Positions 26,487-36,105 of a stretch of 64,000 nucleotides of DNA are shown here, piece after piece. Positions within the stretch are counted from its first letter, which is position 1. Every line of letters begins with the position of its first letter. The translations under genes and the position numbers were made by a program. Source of the stretch: Legionella septentrionalis (GTDB lineage: Bacteria > Pseudomonadota > Gammaproteobacteria > Legionellales > Legionellaceae). The notes beneath the pieces were generated by a model, which made no database searches, had not been told where the DNA came from, and worked only from the letters and a program-made list of their open reading frames with translations. The DNA lies in assembly GCF_003989745.1 (NCBI RefSeq), contig NZ_RZGS01000004.1, forward strand, positions 39,972-103,971, written 5' to 3'.

Positions 26487-27494
26487 TTAAGCAAACTCTG
26501 TGGCTTGTTCTTCTTTTTTAAATTCAAATTGTCCGGTTTGGCGCCAATAAATTAATTTTCTCAATCCCTCTTCCAGGGAAAACCGGTATTGGAAATTAAG
26601 TTCATTTCTTGCCTTGTCCACCGCCCCAATTCTGTTTTTTACCAATTGACGCGCATCATCAGCACTATAAGGCTTATAAATTACCTGCCAATGTGCATGC
26701 TTTAACGATAAAATGAGATTGCATAATTCTCTTATTGAAGTTTGCACGCCGGTGCCTACATTATAAAAACCGTGGGTAACATCAGCGGTCAGCGCATTGA
26801 GGTTAGCGCGAGCTACGTCTTCTACGTAAATGAAATCATAAGCCTGGCTGCCATCACCATTTACAACAGGCGCTTCATTGGCATCAATTTTATTGAGCAT
26901 GACCGGGATAACCCCGGAGTATACAGCGTGCTGATCCTGTCCTGGGCCATATACATTCATATAGCGAAGGCCAATGACTTCAAGACCGTAGCGATCATAA
27001 AAGGCCGTACACATTGCCTCGCCTGATATTTTGGTGGCACCATAAAAATTTTTATTATTAAAAGGGTGTGATTCCTGCATGGGAACTTCAACAGCATCCC
27101 CATAAACTGATGCACTTGAAGAGTAAATGAGTTTTTTAACTTTATGCTTCACGCAAGCTTCCAGTACATTAAACGTCCCGGCAATATTGACGTCAAATGC
27201 AGTGCGCGGAAAATCTTTACAGTGTAAAAGCCACATGGCGGCTAAATGAAAAACATAATCCATTCCTGCCACGGCTTTGTCTAAAACATCAAGTTCACGG
27301 ATATCACCGCCATAAGGAAAGACGGAACAACGTGGATCATTCAGACAATCTGCTATATTCGATTGCTTGCCACGCGCAAAATTATCATAAATCACCACTT
27401 CAGCGGCATTGGTTTTTAAAAGCTCGCGCACTACAAACCCGCCTATAAAACCTGCCCCGCCGATAACCAGGATTCTTTTGCCACTTAAATTCAC
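26487..27494 (-). CDS. NAD-dependent sugar-nucleotide epimerase/dehydratase (extended SDR)
   Basis: The N-terminal nucleotide-binding loop is VIGGAGFIGGFVV, the catalytic triad pattern is SSSASVYG followed by NFYGATKISGE (Y-x-x-x-K), and there are GLRYMNVYGPGQDQ and DFIYVEDVARAN. 335 aa fits UDP-glucose 4-epimerase-like enzymes of the WbpP/GalE group. The exact substrate (UDP-GlcNAc, UDP-Glc or the acid) cannot be told apart by motif. It is 12 bases after the FAD oxidoreductase stop and 28 bases before the aminotransferase start; these three could act on one sugar. Confidence 0.85.
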   Translation of the reverse strand: MNLSGKRILVIGGAGFIGGFVVRELLKTNAAEVVIYDNFARGKQSNIADCLNDPRCSVFPYGGDIRELDVLDKAVAGMDYVFHLAAMWLLHCKDFPRTAFDVNIAGTFNVLEACVKHKVKKLIYSSSASVYGDAVEVPMQESHPFNNKNFYGATKISGEAMCTAFYDRYGLEVIGLRYMNVYGPGQDQHAVYSGVIPVMLNKIDANEAPVVNGDGSQAYDFIYVEDVARANLNALTADVTHGFYNVGTGVQTSIRELCNLILSLKHAHWQVIYKPYSADDARQLVKNRIGAVDKARNELNFQYRFSLEEGLRKLIYWRQTGQFEFKKEEQATEFA

Positions 27495-27506
27495 CTTAAC
27501 TCCTTA

Positions 27507-28748
27507 CTAGCAAACCAAGTCAGTAACTGGCTTTGTATGCAATGCTTCTTTGACAATAAACCTTGAAAAACTGAACGCGCTTGTAAATGCTGGGGAAACT
27601 GCATTTAAAACATGCGTTTCATTTTCAGTGTTCCTAACCATAAAGTCCATGACTAATTCTTTATTTACATGATCAAATAATTGGGCACGTATACCGACTT
27701 TCTCGCTTCTGATAAAGTCATGTGCTTGCAACCGTGGTACCAAAGTGCGTGCTGATTTAACAAAAGACGATTTAATAAAACGAAAAATTTCCGCATGCGT
27801 GTAAGTGCGAAACCCCTGCCTATTGTGCCAGTATTGCCCTGCCAAAGTACTCAATGTATTTGCCGCTTCCATAAGCTTAATCCCCCGCAAGCCTTGGTAA
27901 TGCTCTCTGCCCAAGGCAGGAATGGCGGTAGGTCCTACATAAATTTTACCTGTAATGCTCTTGGTAAAATGTATGCCTAAAAAAGGTATATTCATCTCCG
28001 GCAAAGGATACAACAAATGATTGATACGGATACTGGAATTGGGCTTTAACTCATAATAAAGCCCTTTAAAGGGAATCATGGAATAGCGCTCATCCACTCC
28101 GCATGCTTTAGCTATGATGTCTGCATGCAATCCGGCTGTATTGAATAAATGTCCATAAGAAATAAGCTGCTTACCTGCGCGCAACTGCTTGTCTTTAACA
28201 TGGATGTCGGAACAACCGGCATTGAAAAGGAAACGCACACCCGCTTGCGACAAATGCTGATGAAGATGCGATAAAATAGCCGTAGGATCCACTACTGCCG
28301 TTTGCGGCGAAAATATGGCGGATGCAATATTGCCATCCACTTCTGGCTCCAGCTTTCTAAGCTCACCAGCATCAAGCAAATGCACGCTCGCACCATTAAC
28401 AACAGCACGCTGATAAAGCGCTTGCAATGCAGGATCATCTGCCTTTTTTCCTGGAAGGATGAGTTTCCCTGTGCGGGCAATGGGGAGATGGTATTCGTCA
28501 CAATAAGCAGCCAGCAAGCGTGAGCCTTGCAAACAAAACTTAGCTTTTAGACTGTCATTTTTATAATAAATACCCGCATGCAACACACCACTGTTGCGAC
28601 CGCTTGCATGCAACCCTACTTGTTTTTCTTTTTCAACAATTACAATGTTCGCATGAGGATGAACCTGCACGAGTTCACGCGCCACACTCAAGCCCAAAAT
28701 CCCGGCACCTATGATAACGTAATCCGCGCAGATGGAATGACTTAACAT
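27507..28748 (-). CDS. FAD-dependent oxidoreductase, L-2-hydroxyglutarate oxidase-like (LhgO)
   Basis: The FAD loop IIGAGILGLSVAREL is at residues 12-26, followed by VEKEKQVGLHASGRNSGVLHAGIYY, the LhgO family signature, and later FNTAGLHAD and PFKGLYYEL. The C-terminal YGG-type region (GIRAQLFDH) is also typical. LhgO oxidises L-2-hydroxyglutarate at the membrane. That activity has no evident place in a polysaccharide locus, so it may here oxidise a sugar or hydroxy acid, or it may have been picked up with neighbouring genes. 413 aa is full length. Its stop neighbours the epimerase gene and it overlaps the WecB-like gene by 7 bases. Confidence 0.8.
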   Translation of the reverse strand: MLSHSICADYVIIGAGILGLSVARELVQVHPHANIVIVEKEKQVGLHASGRNSGVLHAGIYYKNDSLKAKFCLQGSRLLAAYCDEYHLPIARTGKLILPGKKADDPALQALYQRAVVNGASVHLLDAGELRKLEPEVDGNIASAIFSPQTAVVDPTAILSHLHQHLSQAGVRFLFNAGCSDIHVKDKQLRAGKQLISYGHLFNTAGLHADIIAKACGVDERYSMIPFKGLYYELKPNSSIRINHLLYPLPEMNIPFLGIHFTKSITGKIYVGPTAIPALGREHYQGLRGIKLMEAANTLSTLAGQYWHNRQGFRTYTHAEIFRFIKSSFVKSARTLVPRLQAHDFIRSEKVGIRAQLFDHVNKELVMDFMVRNTENETHVLNAVSPAFTSAFSFSRFIVKEALHTKPVTDLVC

Positions 28749-29818
28749 AAAATTTTAACGATTTGCTCCGCTGCATCGCCATTGCCATATAATTTATCCA
28801 ATGGTAACGAAGCATTTGTGGATGTTTTTAATAATTCCAATAAAGAAAAGGGTTTATCGGGCGAGCATAAACGATTCCAGCCAGCATCCACCAACTCTAC
28901 CCATTCCGTCTCGTCACGCAAGGTAATGCAAGGCACACGGTTAAAATAAGCTTCTTTCTGCACGCCCCCAGAATCCGTGACGATCCAATACGCATCCTTT
29001 TCCAAAGCCAGCATATCCAAATAACCAACAGGATCAATCAAAGTAAGGTTATCCTGTAAACTCTTTAAAAGCTGCAATTTGTCAAGCGCATTGCGTGTAC
29101 GCGGATGCAATGGCAGGATGACTTTTATCAGCGTGCTAAGCTCCAATAATGCTTTACAAATATTGCGCAGGCGCTCAGGACAATCAGTATTTTCCGCACG
29201 ATGGATTGTCACCAGACAATAGGATTTAGGTGTAAGATGAAGCTTTTCCACCATGGTTCTGCGCTGGGAATTGTATTCATTATAATAAAGCGTTGCATCG
29301 TACATCACATCGCCCACATTGAATATTTGTTCCGCGGCAATGCCTTCTCTTAACAATTGTTGTACACCATTATCGGTGGGTGCAAATAAAATGCTGCTTA
29401 AATGATCGGCCGTGATGCGGTTGATTTCTTCCGGCATTTTGCGGTTAAATGAGCGCAATCCTGCTTCCACATGAGCCACAGGAATATGCAGTTTAACCGC
29501 AGCCAAGGCACCGGCCAAGGTGGAATTGGTATCGCCATAGACTAATACCCATTTAGGCTTTTCGTGCTGTAAAACATCTTCAATAGCCGCTAACATTTGC
29601 CCAGTCTGTTTCCCATGGGAATTGGAACCTATATTTAAATGATACCCGGGCTTGGGGATACTGAGTTCATCAAAAAATTGCTCCGACATATTGGCATCAT
29701 AATGCTGGCCTGTATGAATGATAATCTCCTGCATATCTTGCCTTTGCGCAATGACTCTGGATACAGCGGCCGCTTTTATAAATTGTGGACGCGCACCGAC
29801 GATGGTACATAACTTCAT
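28742..29818 (-). CDS. wbpI: UDP-N-acetylglucosamine 2-epimerase family (WbpI/WecB)
   Basis: The non-hydrolysing 2-epimerase fold is indicated by GARPQFIKAAAVSR, THTGQHYD-type IHTGQHYDANMSEQFF, VYGDTNSTLAGALAA, HVEAGLRSFNRKMPEE, DHLSSILFAPT and DSGGVQKEAYF. 358 aa is usual for the family. Because it sits next to wbpA, wbpB, wbpD and wbpE, it most likely converts UDP-GlcNAc(3NAc)A to UDP-ManNAc(3NAc)A (the WbpI reaction) rather than making UDP-ManNAc (WecB). The distinction between the two is by context. Its start lies 14 bases after the WbpD-like stop. Confidence 0.86.
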   Translation of the reverse strand: MKLCTIVGARPQFIKAAAVSRVIAQRQDMQEIIIHTGQHYDANMSEQFFDELSIPKPGYHLNIGSNSHGKQTGQMLAAIEDVLQHEKPKWVLVYGDTNSTLAGALAAVKLHIPVAHVEAGLRSFNRKMPEEINRITADHLSSILFAPTDNGVQQLLREGIAAEQIFNVGDVMYDATLYYNEYNSQRRTMVEKLHLTPKSYCLVTIHRAENTDCPERLRNICKALLELSTLIKVILPLHPRTRNALDKLQLLKSLQDNLTLIDPVGYLDMLALEKDAYWIVTDSGGVQKEAYFNRVPCITLRDETEWVELVDAGWNRLCSPDKPFSLLELLKTSTNASLPLDKLYGNGDAAEQIVKILC

Positions 29819-29832
29819 GATTGTCCTTATTC

Positions 29833-30423
29833 CTATGCTTGCGATACGAGCTCGACTTGGCCGGCCCGGTTTAGATACAGTTCCCCTGTCTTTTCACAAC
29901 GCGCAGCTAGGCTGCCATCGCTTTGCTCTGCAAATTTAAGCTGCTCACCAAACCGGCTCATCCAGCCGATTTGCCGCGCCGGCACTCCCACCATGAGAGC
30001 ATAAGCTGGAACATCACGGTTAATCACCGCCCCGGCTCCCACAAATGCATACTCGCCAATCGTAACACCGCAAACGATCGTGCAATTAGCACCCAGCGTA
30101 GCGCCCCGCTTTATCAACGTGTTACGGTATTCATCTTTGCGTGGAACGGCTGAGCGCGGGTTATAAACATTGGTAAACACCATGCTTGGTCCGCAAAAAA
30201 CATCATCCTCAAGCGTCACATTATCGTAAACGGATACGTTATTTTGAATTTTTACGTTATTGCCGATAGCGACATGATTACCTATATAGACATTTTGACC
30301 GAGGCTGCAATTCTCTCCAATGCACGCGCCTTTACTGACGTGCACCCAATGCCAAATGCGGGTACCTGTGCCAATTTGCGCACCTTTATCAATAATTGCC
30401 GTCTCATGGGCTTGATAAGACAT
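29833..30423 (-). CDS. wbpD: UDP-3-amino-sugar acid N-acetyltransferase (WbpD/WlbB type)
   Basis: This 196-residue hexapeptide acyltransferase begins with [20 protein letters not shown] and runs through [31 protein letters not shown] and [14 protein letters not shown], closing with [11 protein letters not shown], a pattern specific to WbpD/WlbB. WbpD acetylates the 3-amino group of UDP-GlcNAc(3NH2)A using acetyl-CoA. The gene follows wbpB with a gap of 2 bases and precedes wbpI, in the order of the pathway steps. Confidence is high for the family, moderate for the exact sugar. Confidence 0.86.
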   Translation of the reverse strand: MSYQAHETAIIDKGAQIGTGTRIWHWVHVSKGACIGENCSLGQNVYIGNHVAIGNNVKIQNNVSVYDNVTLEDDVFCGPSMVFTNVYNPRSAVPRKDEYRNTLIKRGATLGANCTIVCGVTIGEYAFVGAGAVINRDVPAYALMVGVPARQIGWMSRFGEQLKFAEQSDGSLAARCEKTGELYLNRAGQVELVSQA

Positions 30424-30425
30424 GG

Positions 30426-31487
30426 CTACAACTCCAAAGGCAAGTGTACAGTTTGGCCATCACGTGCAGAACGATAAGCAGCAATAAGCACTTCCAGCGA
30501 AGTTAAACCCTCGCGCCCGTCTACTAAAGGTGTGGCAAGGCCCTGTAATGACTTGATGACATTTTCATAATAAAGTGGATGACCAAAACCATACACCGAT
30601 GTGGTTTGGTAACTGGCTTGTCTTATTTCTTCGTCATCCGGCGAAGAATCTGCAAACTCCCAGTGTTGGATTTCATTCACTGCAATGCCGCCGATGCGTA
30701 CACTCCCTTTTTCCCCCAGGATGGTAATAGACCCTTCGTAATTTCTCGGATAAGTGAGCATGGTCACACTGACTGACCCCATGGCACCGCTTCGCCAGCG
30801 AATGTTCATTACGCCCGTATCTTCAGCTTCAATTTTTCTTGCCAAAGTAGCTGTCATGGCTTGGACAGACTGCACAGGGCCTAATAACCAGTGAATTAAA
30901 TCGATGTAATGGCTTGCCTGGTTCATAAAGGCACCGCCATCCATTTCCCACGAACCCCGCCAGCCGCCTTGATCATAGTAATCTTGCGGTCTGGTCCAAA
31001 ACACATTGATGTTGGCCAAATAAATTTTGCCAAAACGGCCGCCATCGATGGCTTTCTTCAATAACTGTAGCGTCGCATTCAAACGATTTTGCTTGACGAC
31101 AAAAAGCCTCACACCTGCTTCAGCACAAGCATTTACCATTTGTAGTCCATCCTGCCAGCGGGTAGCCATCGGTTTTTCAGTTATTACATGACGTCCAGAC
31201 TGCGCTATCTTAACAGTCTGTAAAGGGTGCAAACCGCTGGGAGTGCACAAGGTGATGACATCCGCATCAGTGAAGCGTAACAAATCATCCAAATGCCGAT
31301 AGCCTTCGACCCCATACTGTTTACTGGTTTCCTGCAAGGCGGATTCATCTACATCACAAACTGCAGTGAGGCTTAAAGTATCTTTATGTTGTTCAATAGC
31401 TTGCAAGTGATTTTTTGCAATCCGCCCACATCCTACCAATGCAATGTTTATTTTTCTGTCAGAAATAATCCACGGAGCTTTACTCAT
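30426..31487 (-). CDS. wbpB: Gfo/Idh/MocA-type UDP-sugar acid 3-dehydrogenase (WbpB/WlbA type)
   Basis: The N-terminal NAD loop [17 protein letters not shown] and the EKPMATRW motif (catalytic lysine of the Gfo/Idh/MocA family) are present, with the C-terminal DxxxH pattern in [15 protein letters not shown]. WbpB oxidises the 3-OH of UDP-GlcNAcA to the ketone, which WbpE then aminates. 353 aa is typical. I take ATG 31487, with a GTGAG element upstream, over GTG 31496; both overlap or touch the wbpA stop. It lies between wbpA and wbpD in one operon. Confidence 0.87.
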   Translation of the reverse strand: MSKAPWIISDRKINIALVGCGRIAKNHLQAIEQHKDTLSLTAVCDVDESALQETSKQYGVEGYRHLDDLLRFTDADVITLCTPSGLHPLQTVKIAQSGRHVITEKPMATRWQDGLQMVNACAEAGVRLFVVKQNRLNATLQLLKKAIDGGRFGKIYLANINVFWTRPQDYYDQGGWRGSWEMDGGAFMNQASHYIDLIHWLLGPVQSVQAMTATLARKIEAEDTGVMNIRWRSGAMGSVSVTMLTYPRNYEGSITILGEKGSVRIGGIAVNEIQHWEFADSSPDDEEIRQASYQTTSVYGFGHPLYYENVIKSLQGLATPLVDGREGLTSLEVLIAAYRSARDGQTVHLPLEL

Positions 31488-31488
31488 A

Positions 31489-32793
31489 TTACGCACTCAC
31501 AATATTATTCTGTTTGAATTGTTTAAATGCACCACGTGTATCTACGATTAATCTTGCATGTCGAGCAATCAATTCATAATCAAAAGCCCGGTGCGCGGTA
31601 GCCAGAAGAACACAATCATGATGCGCTAGCATTTCGGCATTGATTTCAACGCTGTGCAAATCAAAATGATGTGCACGCATGGCAGGGAAAACAGGCACAT
31701 GCGGATCAGAATAAGAAACTTCCGCTCCTTTGGCCTGCAATAACTCCATAATTTCAATGGATGGAGATTCACGCATGTCGTCCACATCACGCTTATAAGC
31801 GATACCAAGAACCAAAATTTTGCTGTTTTTAATGGCGCGTTCACGTGCATTTAACGCATCCGAAACTTTATTCACTACCCAGTGCGGCATGCTGCTGTTA
31901 ATTTCACCAGCCAATTCAATGAAGCGGGTATGCAAGCCATATTCCCTTGCTTTCCAGGTGAGATAAAAAGGATCAATGGGGATACAATGCCCGCCGATCC
32001 CAGGACCTGGATAATAGGGAACAAAACCGAACGGCTTGGTGGCAGCGGCATCGATTACTTCATAAATATCAATATCCATTTTATCGGCCAGGATTTTCAT
32101 TTCATTGACCAAACCAATGTTTACTGAGCGATGGATGTTTTCAAGCAGCTTGGTCATTTCAGCCACTTTTGTGGATGAAGCAGGTACGACTTTATCGATT
32201 ACTGCAGAGTAAAGCGCAACTCCTGCCTGGAGACAATGGGCAGTTTGCCCGCCACAAACTTTAGGGATGCTGGCTGTGGTGTAATGAGCATTGCCCGGGT
32301 CTTCCCGCTCAGGGGAATACACGAGAAAAACATCCTGGCCAACAATCAACCCCGTACTTTCAATACGCGGCTTTAATTCTTCTTCTGTCGTGCCAGGGTA
32401 AGTGGTACTCTCCAATGAAATCAATTGCCCTGCGCGGATGTGCGGTAACAAAGCGTCTGTCGTTTGCAGCACATAGCTTAAATCAGGCTCCCGGTATTTA
32501 TCCAGCGGGGTCGGTACGCATAAAATGAGTGCATCGGCTTCTTTGCTTTCCGCAAAATCCGACGTGGCATGGATTCTATTTTTTACCTTAGCTACATCGG
32601 CAGATGGGATGTGCTGAATGTAGGACTTACCCTGATTCAGCAATGCATTTTTTTTCTCGTCGATATCAATTCCAATTACGCGATAACCCACTTCCGCAAA
32701 ACGGAGCATTAGCGGTAATCCGACATATCCTAAACCCACAATACCAATAATTGCTTCTTTGTTGTTAATTTTTTTTACGAAGCTATCTAACAT
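31489..32793 (-). CDS. wbpA: UDP-N-acetyl-D-glucosamine 6-dehydrogenase (WbpA type)
   Basis: The UDP-glucose/GDP-mannose dehydrogenase layout is complete: [18 protein letters not shown], the central [11 protein letters not shown] region, the substrate loop [22 protein letters not shown] with the catalytic cysteine, and the C-terminal [21 protein letters not shown]. The [13 protein letters not shown] form fits the WbpA/WbpO group that oxidises UDP-GlcNAc or UDP-GalNAc. 434 aa is normal. A good GAGG ribosome site precedes ATG 32793. It is 49 bases from wbpE upstream. Confidence 0.9.
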   Translation of the reverse strand: MLDSFVKKINNKEAIIGIVGLGYVGLPLMLRFAEVGYRVIGIDIDEKKNALLNQGKSYIQHIPSADVAKVKNRIHATSDFAESKEADALILCVPTPLDKYREPDLSYVLQTTDALLPHIRAGQLISLESTTYPGTTEEELKPRIESTGLIVGQDVFLVYSPEREDPGNAHYTTASIPKVCGGQTAHCLQAGVALYSAVIDKVVPASSTKVAEMTKLLENIHRSVNIGLVNEMKILADKMDIDIYEVIDAAATKPFGFVPYYPGPGIGGHCIPIDPFYLTWKAREYGLHTRFIELAGEINSSMPHWVVNKVSDALNARERAIKNSKILVLGIAYKRDVDDMRESPSIEIMELLQAKGAEVSYSDPHVPVFPAMRAHHFDLHSVEINAEMLAHHDCVLLATAHRAFDYELIARHARLIVDTRGAFKQFKQNNIVSA

Positions 32794-32842
32794 AATGTTA
32801 CCTCATCCGTTTCTATCAGGCTTCTTCTTACCGCTTTATTGC

Positions 32843-33949
32843 TTATACCCCAACTTTTTCGCGCAATACTTCCTTTAAAGCACCGCAAATTTTTTGCTGG
32901 TCATCTATCGTTAAATAGGGATGCATGGGGATGCTCATCACCCGGCGCGCAGCATTTTCCGTGTGCGGATAGCTTTGTCTGCCCGGAAAAAGTTCTTTAA
33001 AGATTGGTTGCTCATGTAAACCCGCCGGATAGTGCACAGCCGTAGGAATACCTAGTTTTTGCAAAGCTTGCTGTACGGCATCCCGATTGGATACTTCGAT
33101 GGTGTATTGAGCAAACACGCTGGTATTATGAGTTTTAACGACCGGCTTTCGGATTTCTGCGGGCAGCAATTGTTGATAACGATCTGCAACCTCTTGCCGT
33201 AACACGACTTCTTCGGGGAAAATAGCTAATTTTTCTAATAAAATCGCCGCCTGAATGGTATCCAAACGTCCATTGATACCTAAGCGGGTATGATGATAGC
33301 GCCTGGATTGTCCATGCGTGCGGATTTCATTCATCCGTTGTGCCAGCTCGGCATCATTGGTGAAACAAGCGCCCCCATCCCCATAACATCCCAATGGTTT
33401 GGATGGGAAGAAACTGGTGCAGCCGATGGTGGTTAAACCACAGGATTGCTTACCTTGATAAGTAGCACCAAAGCTTTGCGCTGCATCTTCGATAACCGGT
33501 AAATTGTATTTTTTTGCTATTGCATTGATTTCGTCATAATCAGCGCACTGGCCATACAAGCTAACTGGAATAATAGCTTTGGTTTTAGCAGTAATCGCTG
33601 CTTCGATTAAGCTTGCATCGATGTTGTAGGTATCGGGATGAATATCTACGAACACAGGCTTTGCACCCAGGAGTGCAATGACTTCCGCCGTGGCAAAAAA
33701 GCTAAACGGGGTGGTAATCACTTCATCGCCCGCACCCACACCCAAAGCCATCAAGGCAATGAGTAAGGCATCTGTCCCGCTTGCTACAGCTAATGCATGG
33801 CTTACGCCCACATAATTTGCCAAAGCTGTTTCAAGCTCAGTGATTTCAGGCCCCATGATGTAAGCGCCGTGATTTAATACGTCTTTAAAACGCGCAATCA
33901 GGCGATCTTCAATCCGGTTGGATTGTGTCTTTAAGTCGATGAATTGCAT
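32843..33949 (-). CDS. wbpE: DegT-family sugar-nucleotide 3-aminotransferase (WbpE type)
   Basis: This 368-residue PLP enzyme shows LANYVGVSHALAVASGTDAL, TTPFSFFATAEVIALLGAKP, IEDAAQSFGATYQGK, the PLP-lysine region TSFFPSKPLGCYGDGGACF and HYPAGLHEQPIF. It fits WbpE/WlbC, which aminates the 3-keto intermediate made by WbpB. A clear AAGGA lies 7 bases before the ATG. It is the first of the five pathway genes (wbpE-wbpA-wbpB-wbpD-wbpI in transcription order). It is a different enzyme from the aminotransferase at 25262-26458. Confidence 0.88.
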   Translation of the reverse strand: MQFIDLKTQSNRIEDRLIARFKDVLNHGAYIMGPEITELETALANYVGVSHALAVASGTDALLIALMALGVGAGDEVITTPFSFFATAEVIALLGAKPVFVDIHPDTYNIDASLIEAAITAKTKAIIPVSLYGQCADYDEINAIAKKYNLPVIEDAAQSFGATYQGKQSCGLTTIGCTSFFPSKPLGCYGDGGACFTNDAELAQRMNEIRTHGQSRRYHHTRLGINGRLDTIQAAILLEKLAIFPEEVVLRQEVADRYQQLLPAEIRKPVVKTHNTSVFAQYTIEVSNRDAVQQALQKLGIPTAVHYPAGLHEQPIFKELFPGRQSYPHTENAARRVMSIPMHPYLTIDDQQKICGALKEVLREKVGV

Positions 33950-33991
33950 AATGTATCCTTAATTCTTGGATTTGCTTACAGACTTGCCCTC

Positions 33992-35050
33992 TTAAAGATA
34001 TTTCTTTATTTCAGGGGCATAACGTTGATGGGTTTGCATGCAACGCTTGATGGTTTCCATATTTTGTTGAGTCCATTCGATGGTTCTTTTTAACCCTTCG
34101 GGTAAAGAAACTTCCGCTTTAAATCCGAGTTCCTGTTGGGATTTTTCAGTATTGCCGTGCCGCTTGCCGGAGCGATCCCAATTTCTCGCAGGCAAATTAT
34201 CAATCTGAGCCTGATTCCCGGTTATCTCATTAATCATCACGGCGAGATCCCGGATTGATGTTTCTACGCCTGAAGCGATGTTGTAAACGCCGCCAGCCTC
34301 GCCTTTTAACGCACAGGCAATAAGCCCCGCTACAATATCATCTACATAAATAAAATCCCGGGTTGCAATGCCATTATTCTCCAGTGGCAGCGCTTCCTGA
34401 TGCAAGGCTTTGAAAATAAAGGTTGGTGTTACATTTCGCCAAATAGTATTCGCATTGCCGCGCCATAAGCCTGCACCCAGGATTTCACCAGGTCCATAAA
34501 CATTTTGGAAACGGGCTTTAACGAACGGCATGCCGTAACGCATAAAATAATAATTGCCATAAAATTCGCCGAATATTTTCGACATTTGATATGGGCTATC
34601 CAGGTACAGCGAAACATCTTCTTGTTCAACAGTGGCTTCGGCATGTTCAAACGTTTTTTTTGCAACGGTACAACCTGCAGAAGAATAAACCACTTTTTTT
34701 AATGACTTGAATTTGCTTATGCGCTCAAACAGTTTTAAGCTCGTTAATGTATTGTTTTCATGATCTTTCAGTGGATCTTCAATAGAACTTTGGTTACCGT
34801 GATAGGTTGCCAGGTGAAAGACATAATCCAAATCTTCTGGCAAGTGATATAAAACGTTATCTTCCGTAATTGAGGCATGAATAAATTGTACATGAGGATG
34901 CTCAGGGACACGGGTGATATCAGCGGACAATAAATTATCAACAACAATAATTTCTTGTGCATTACATGCAAGCAATTTCTGAGTCAAATTGCTGCCAACG
35001 AAACCAGCACCGCCCACTACCAATATTTTTTTACCTGAAAAATCTGCCAT
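33992..35050 (-). CDS. NAD-dependent epimerase/dehydratase (extended SDR)
   Basis: The Rossmann loop VVGGAGFVGSNLTQKLL, the YSSAGCTVAKK serine region and YQMSKIFGEFYGNYY (Y-x-x-x-K) are present, with FQNVYGPGEILGAGLWRG and DFIYVDDIVAG downstream. It resembles UDP-glucuronate/GlcNAc 4-epimerase-like proteins, with a longer insert near residue 195 (VTPTFIFKALHQ). Substrate unknown. Start ATG 35050 is favoured by alignment with the family N-terminus; the open frame begins 7 codons earlier. The 110-base gap to the next epimerase upstream holds nothing else that I can name. Confidence 0.82.
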   Translation of the reverse strand: MADFSGKKILVVGGAGFVGSNLTQKLLACNAQEIIVVDNLLSADITRVPEHPHVQFIHASITEDNVLYHLPEDLDYVFHLATYHGNQSSIEDPLKDHENNTLTSLKLFERISKFKSLKKVVYSSAGCTVAKKTFEHAEATVEQEDVSLYLDSPYQMSKIFGEFYGNYYFMRYGMPFVKARFQNVYGPGEILGAGLWRGNANTIWRNVTPTFIFKALHQEALPLENNGIATRDFIYVDDIVAGLIACALKGEAGGVYNIASGVETSIRDLAVMINEITGNQAQIDNLPARNWDRSGKRHGNTEKSQQELGFKAEVSLPEGLKRTIEWTQQNMETIKRCMQTHQRYAPEIKKYL

Positions 35051-35160
35051 GGTATTTTTACTTCCTATCATTTACGTATAACCTGGTGAATATGCACCCG
35101 GCGAAAACCCGGATACCTTCCGGCATCCAGGCTACATTCTATTGCGCTGACCCAACCTTG

Positions 35161-36105
35161 CTATGCTGGCTCGGTTTCCACTGCACGCAAATGGGTAAAC
35201 GTTTGTTCAATGCCATATTGTTTATAATATTCAATGGCGGCTTTCACCCCTTCTACCAGCGGAGTTTTAACATCCCAGGAAAAATCGTGATTGGTACGGG
35301 ATGGGTCCAGTAAGATGGTATATGCATCATCCGGATGACGCTCGCGCACTTCGACTTCTTTCTCCAAAGTCATGTTTAAAGCGGCAAGGGTCGCATCGAA
35401 CAATTCTTTAATGGAGAAATCGCTGCCAGAAGAAATATGGTAATAGCCATGTCCTTTGCCATCAACGGCCCGCTCAACGCAATCAACCAAATCCTGGATA
35501 TAAACAAAATCACGACGTGTGTCCATCACAAAACAAGGTTTGCCTGAAGTCAGACGATGGTAAAAAGTCGGCAAAGGGCCGCTGATATTGCGGGGGCCGT
35601 AGGCATTGGCTAATCTGAATGAAACAAAATCCAAGCCGGACAATTCAATATAATGTTCACCGGCAGTTTTGCTAATGGCATAACTGCTGCCGCGCGCATC
35701 AAAATGGTGGGTTAAGGAAATCGGTTGTTCTTTAGGGTTTAAACCGTAGCAAAGTGCGGTTTGGAAATAAACAAGGCGCTTGCACCCTGCATTTTTAGTG
35801 GCAGAAACTACATTAACGGTTCCCAAGACATTCGTTTGGCAATCTTCTACCCAGTTGTCCGGATCTTTATAAGAAGCTGCAGCATGAATGACGACATCGG
35901 GCTTGAATTGAGCAAAAATTTGGTGCATTGCGGCCGTATTAGCAATGCTTTCTTCTATAATTTCCAGGTTTTTATGAGGTTTTAAATTATCACGGCGACC
36001 TGTGCTGAAATTGTCAATCACCAAAACCTGATCATTGCGCGCTAATAATCTATCCGCCAAGTGTGATCCAACAAAACCAGAACCGCCTGTGATTAAGACT
36101 TTCAT
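35161..36105 (-). CDS. NAD-dependent epimerase/dehydratase (extended SDR)
   Basis: This 314-residue protein has VLITGGSGFVGSHLADRLL at the N-terminus, IHAAASYKD, the YFQTALCYG serine-region equivalent (here T-A-L-C), SSYAISKTAGEHYIE (Y-x-x-x-K) and FRLANAYGPRNISG with DFVYIQDLVD. It belongs to the GalE/WbpP-like SDR group. The active-site serine position (usually SSS) appears as QTA, so the triad may be altered or shifted. Its ATG overlaps the asnB copy 2 stop as ATGA, so the two are coupled. Substrate unknown. Confidence 0.8.
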   Translation of the reverse strand: MKVLITGGSGFVGSHLADRLLARNDQVLVIDNFSTGRRDNLKPHKNLEIIEESIANTAAMHQIFAQFKPDVVIHAAASYKDPDNWVEDCQTNVLGTVNVVSATKNAGCKRLVYFQTALCYGLNPKEQPISLTHHFDARGSSYAISKTAGEHYIELSGLDFVSFRLANAYGPRNISGPLPTFYHRLTSGKPCFVMDTRRDFVYIQDLVDCVERAVDGKGHGYYHISSGSDFSIKELFDATLAALNMTLEKEVEVRERHPDDAYTILLDPSRTNHDFSWDVKTPLVEGVKAAIEYYKQYGIEQTFTHLRAVETEPA

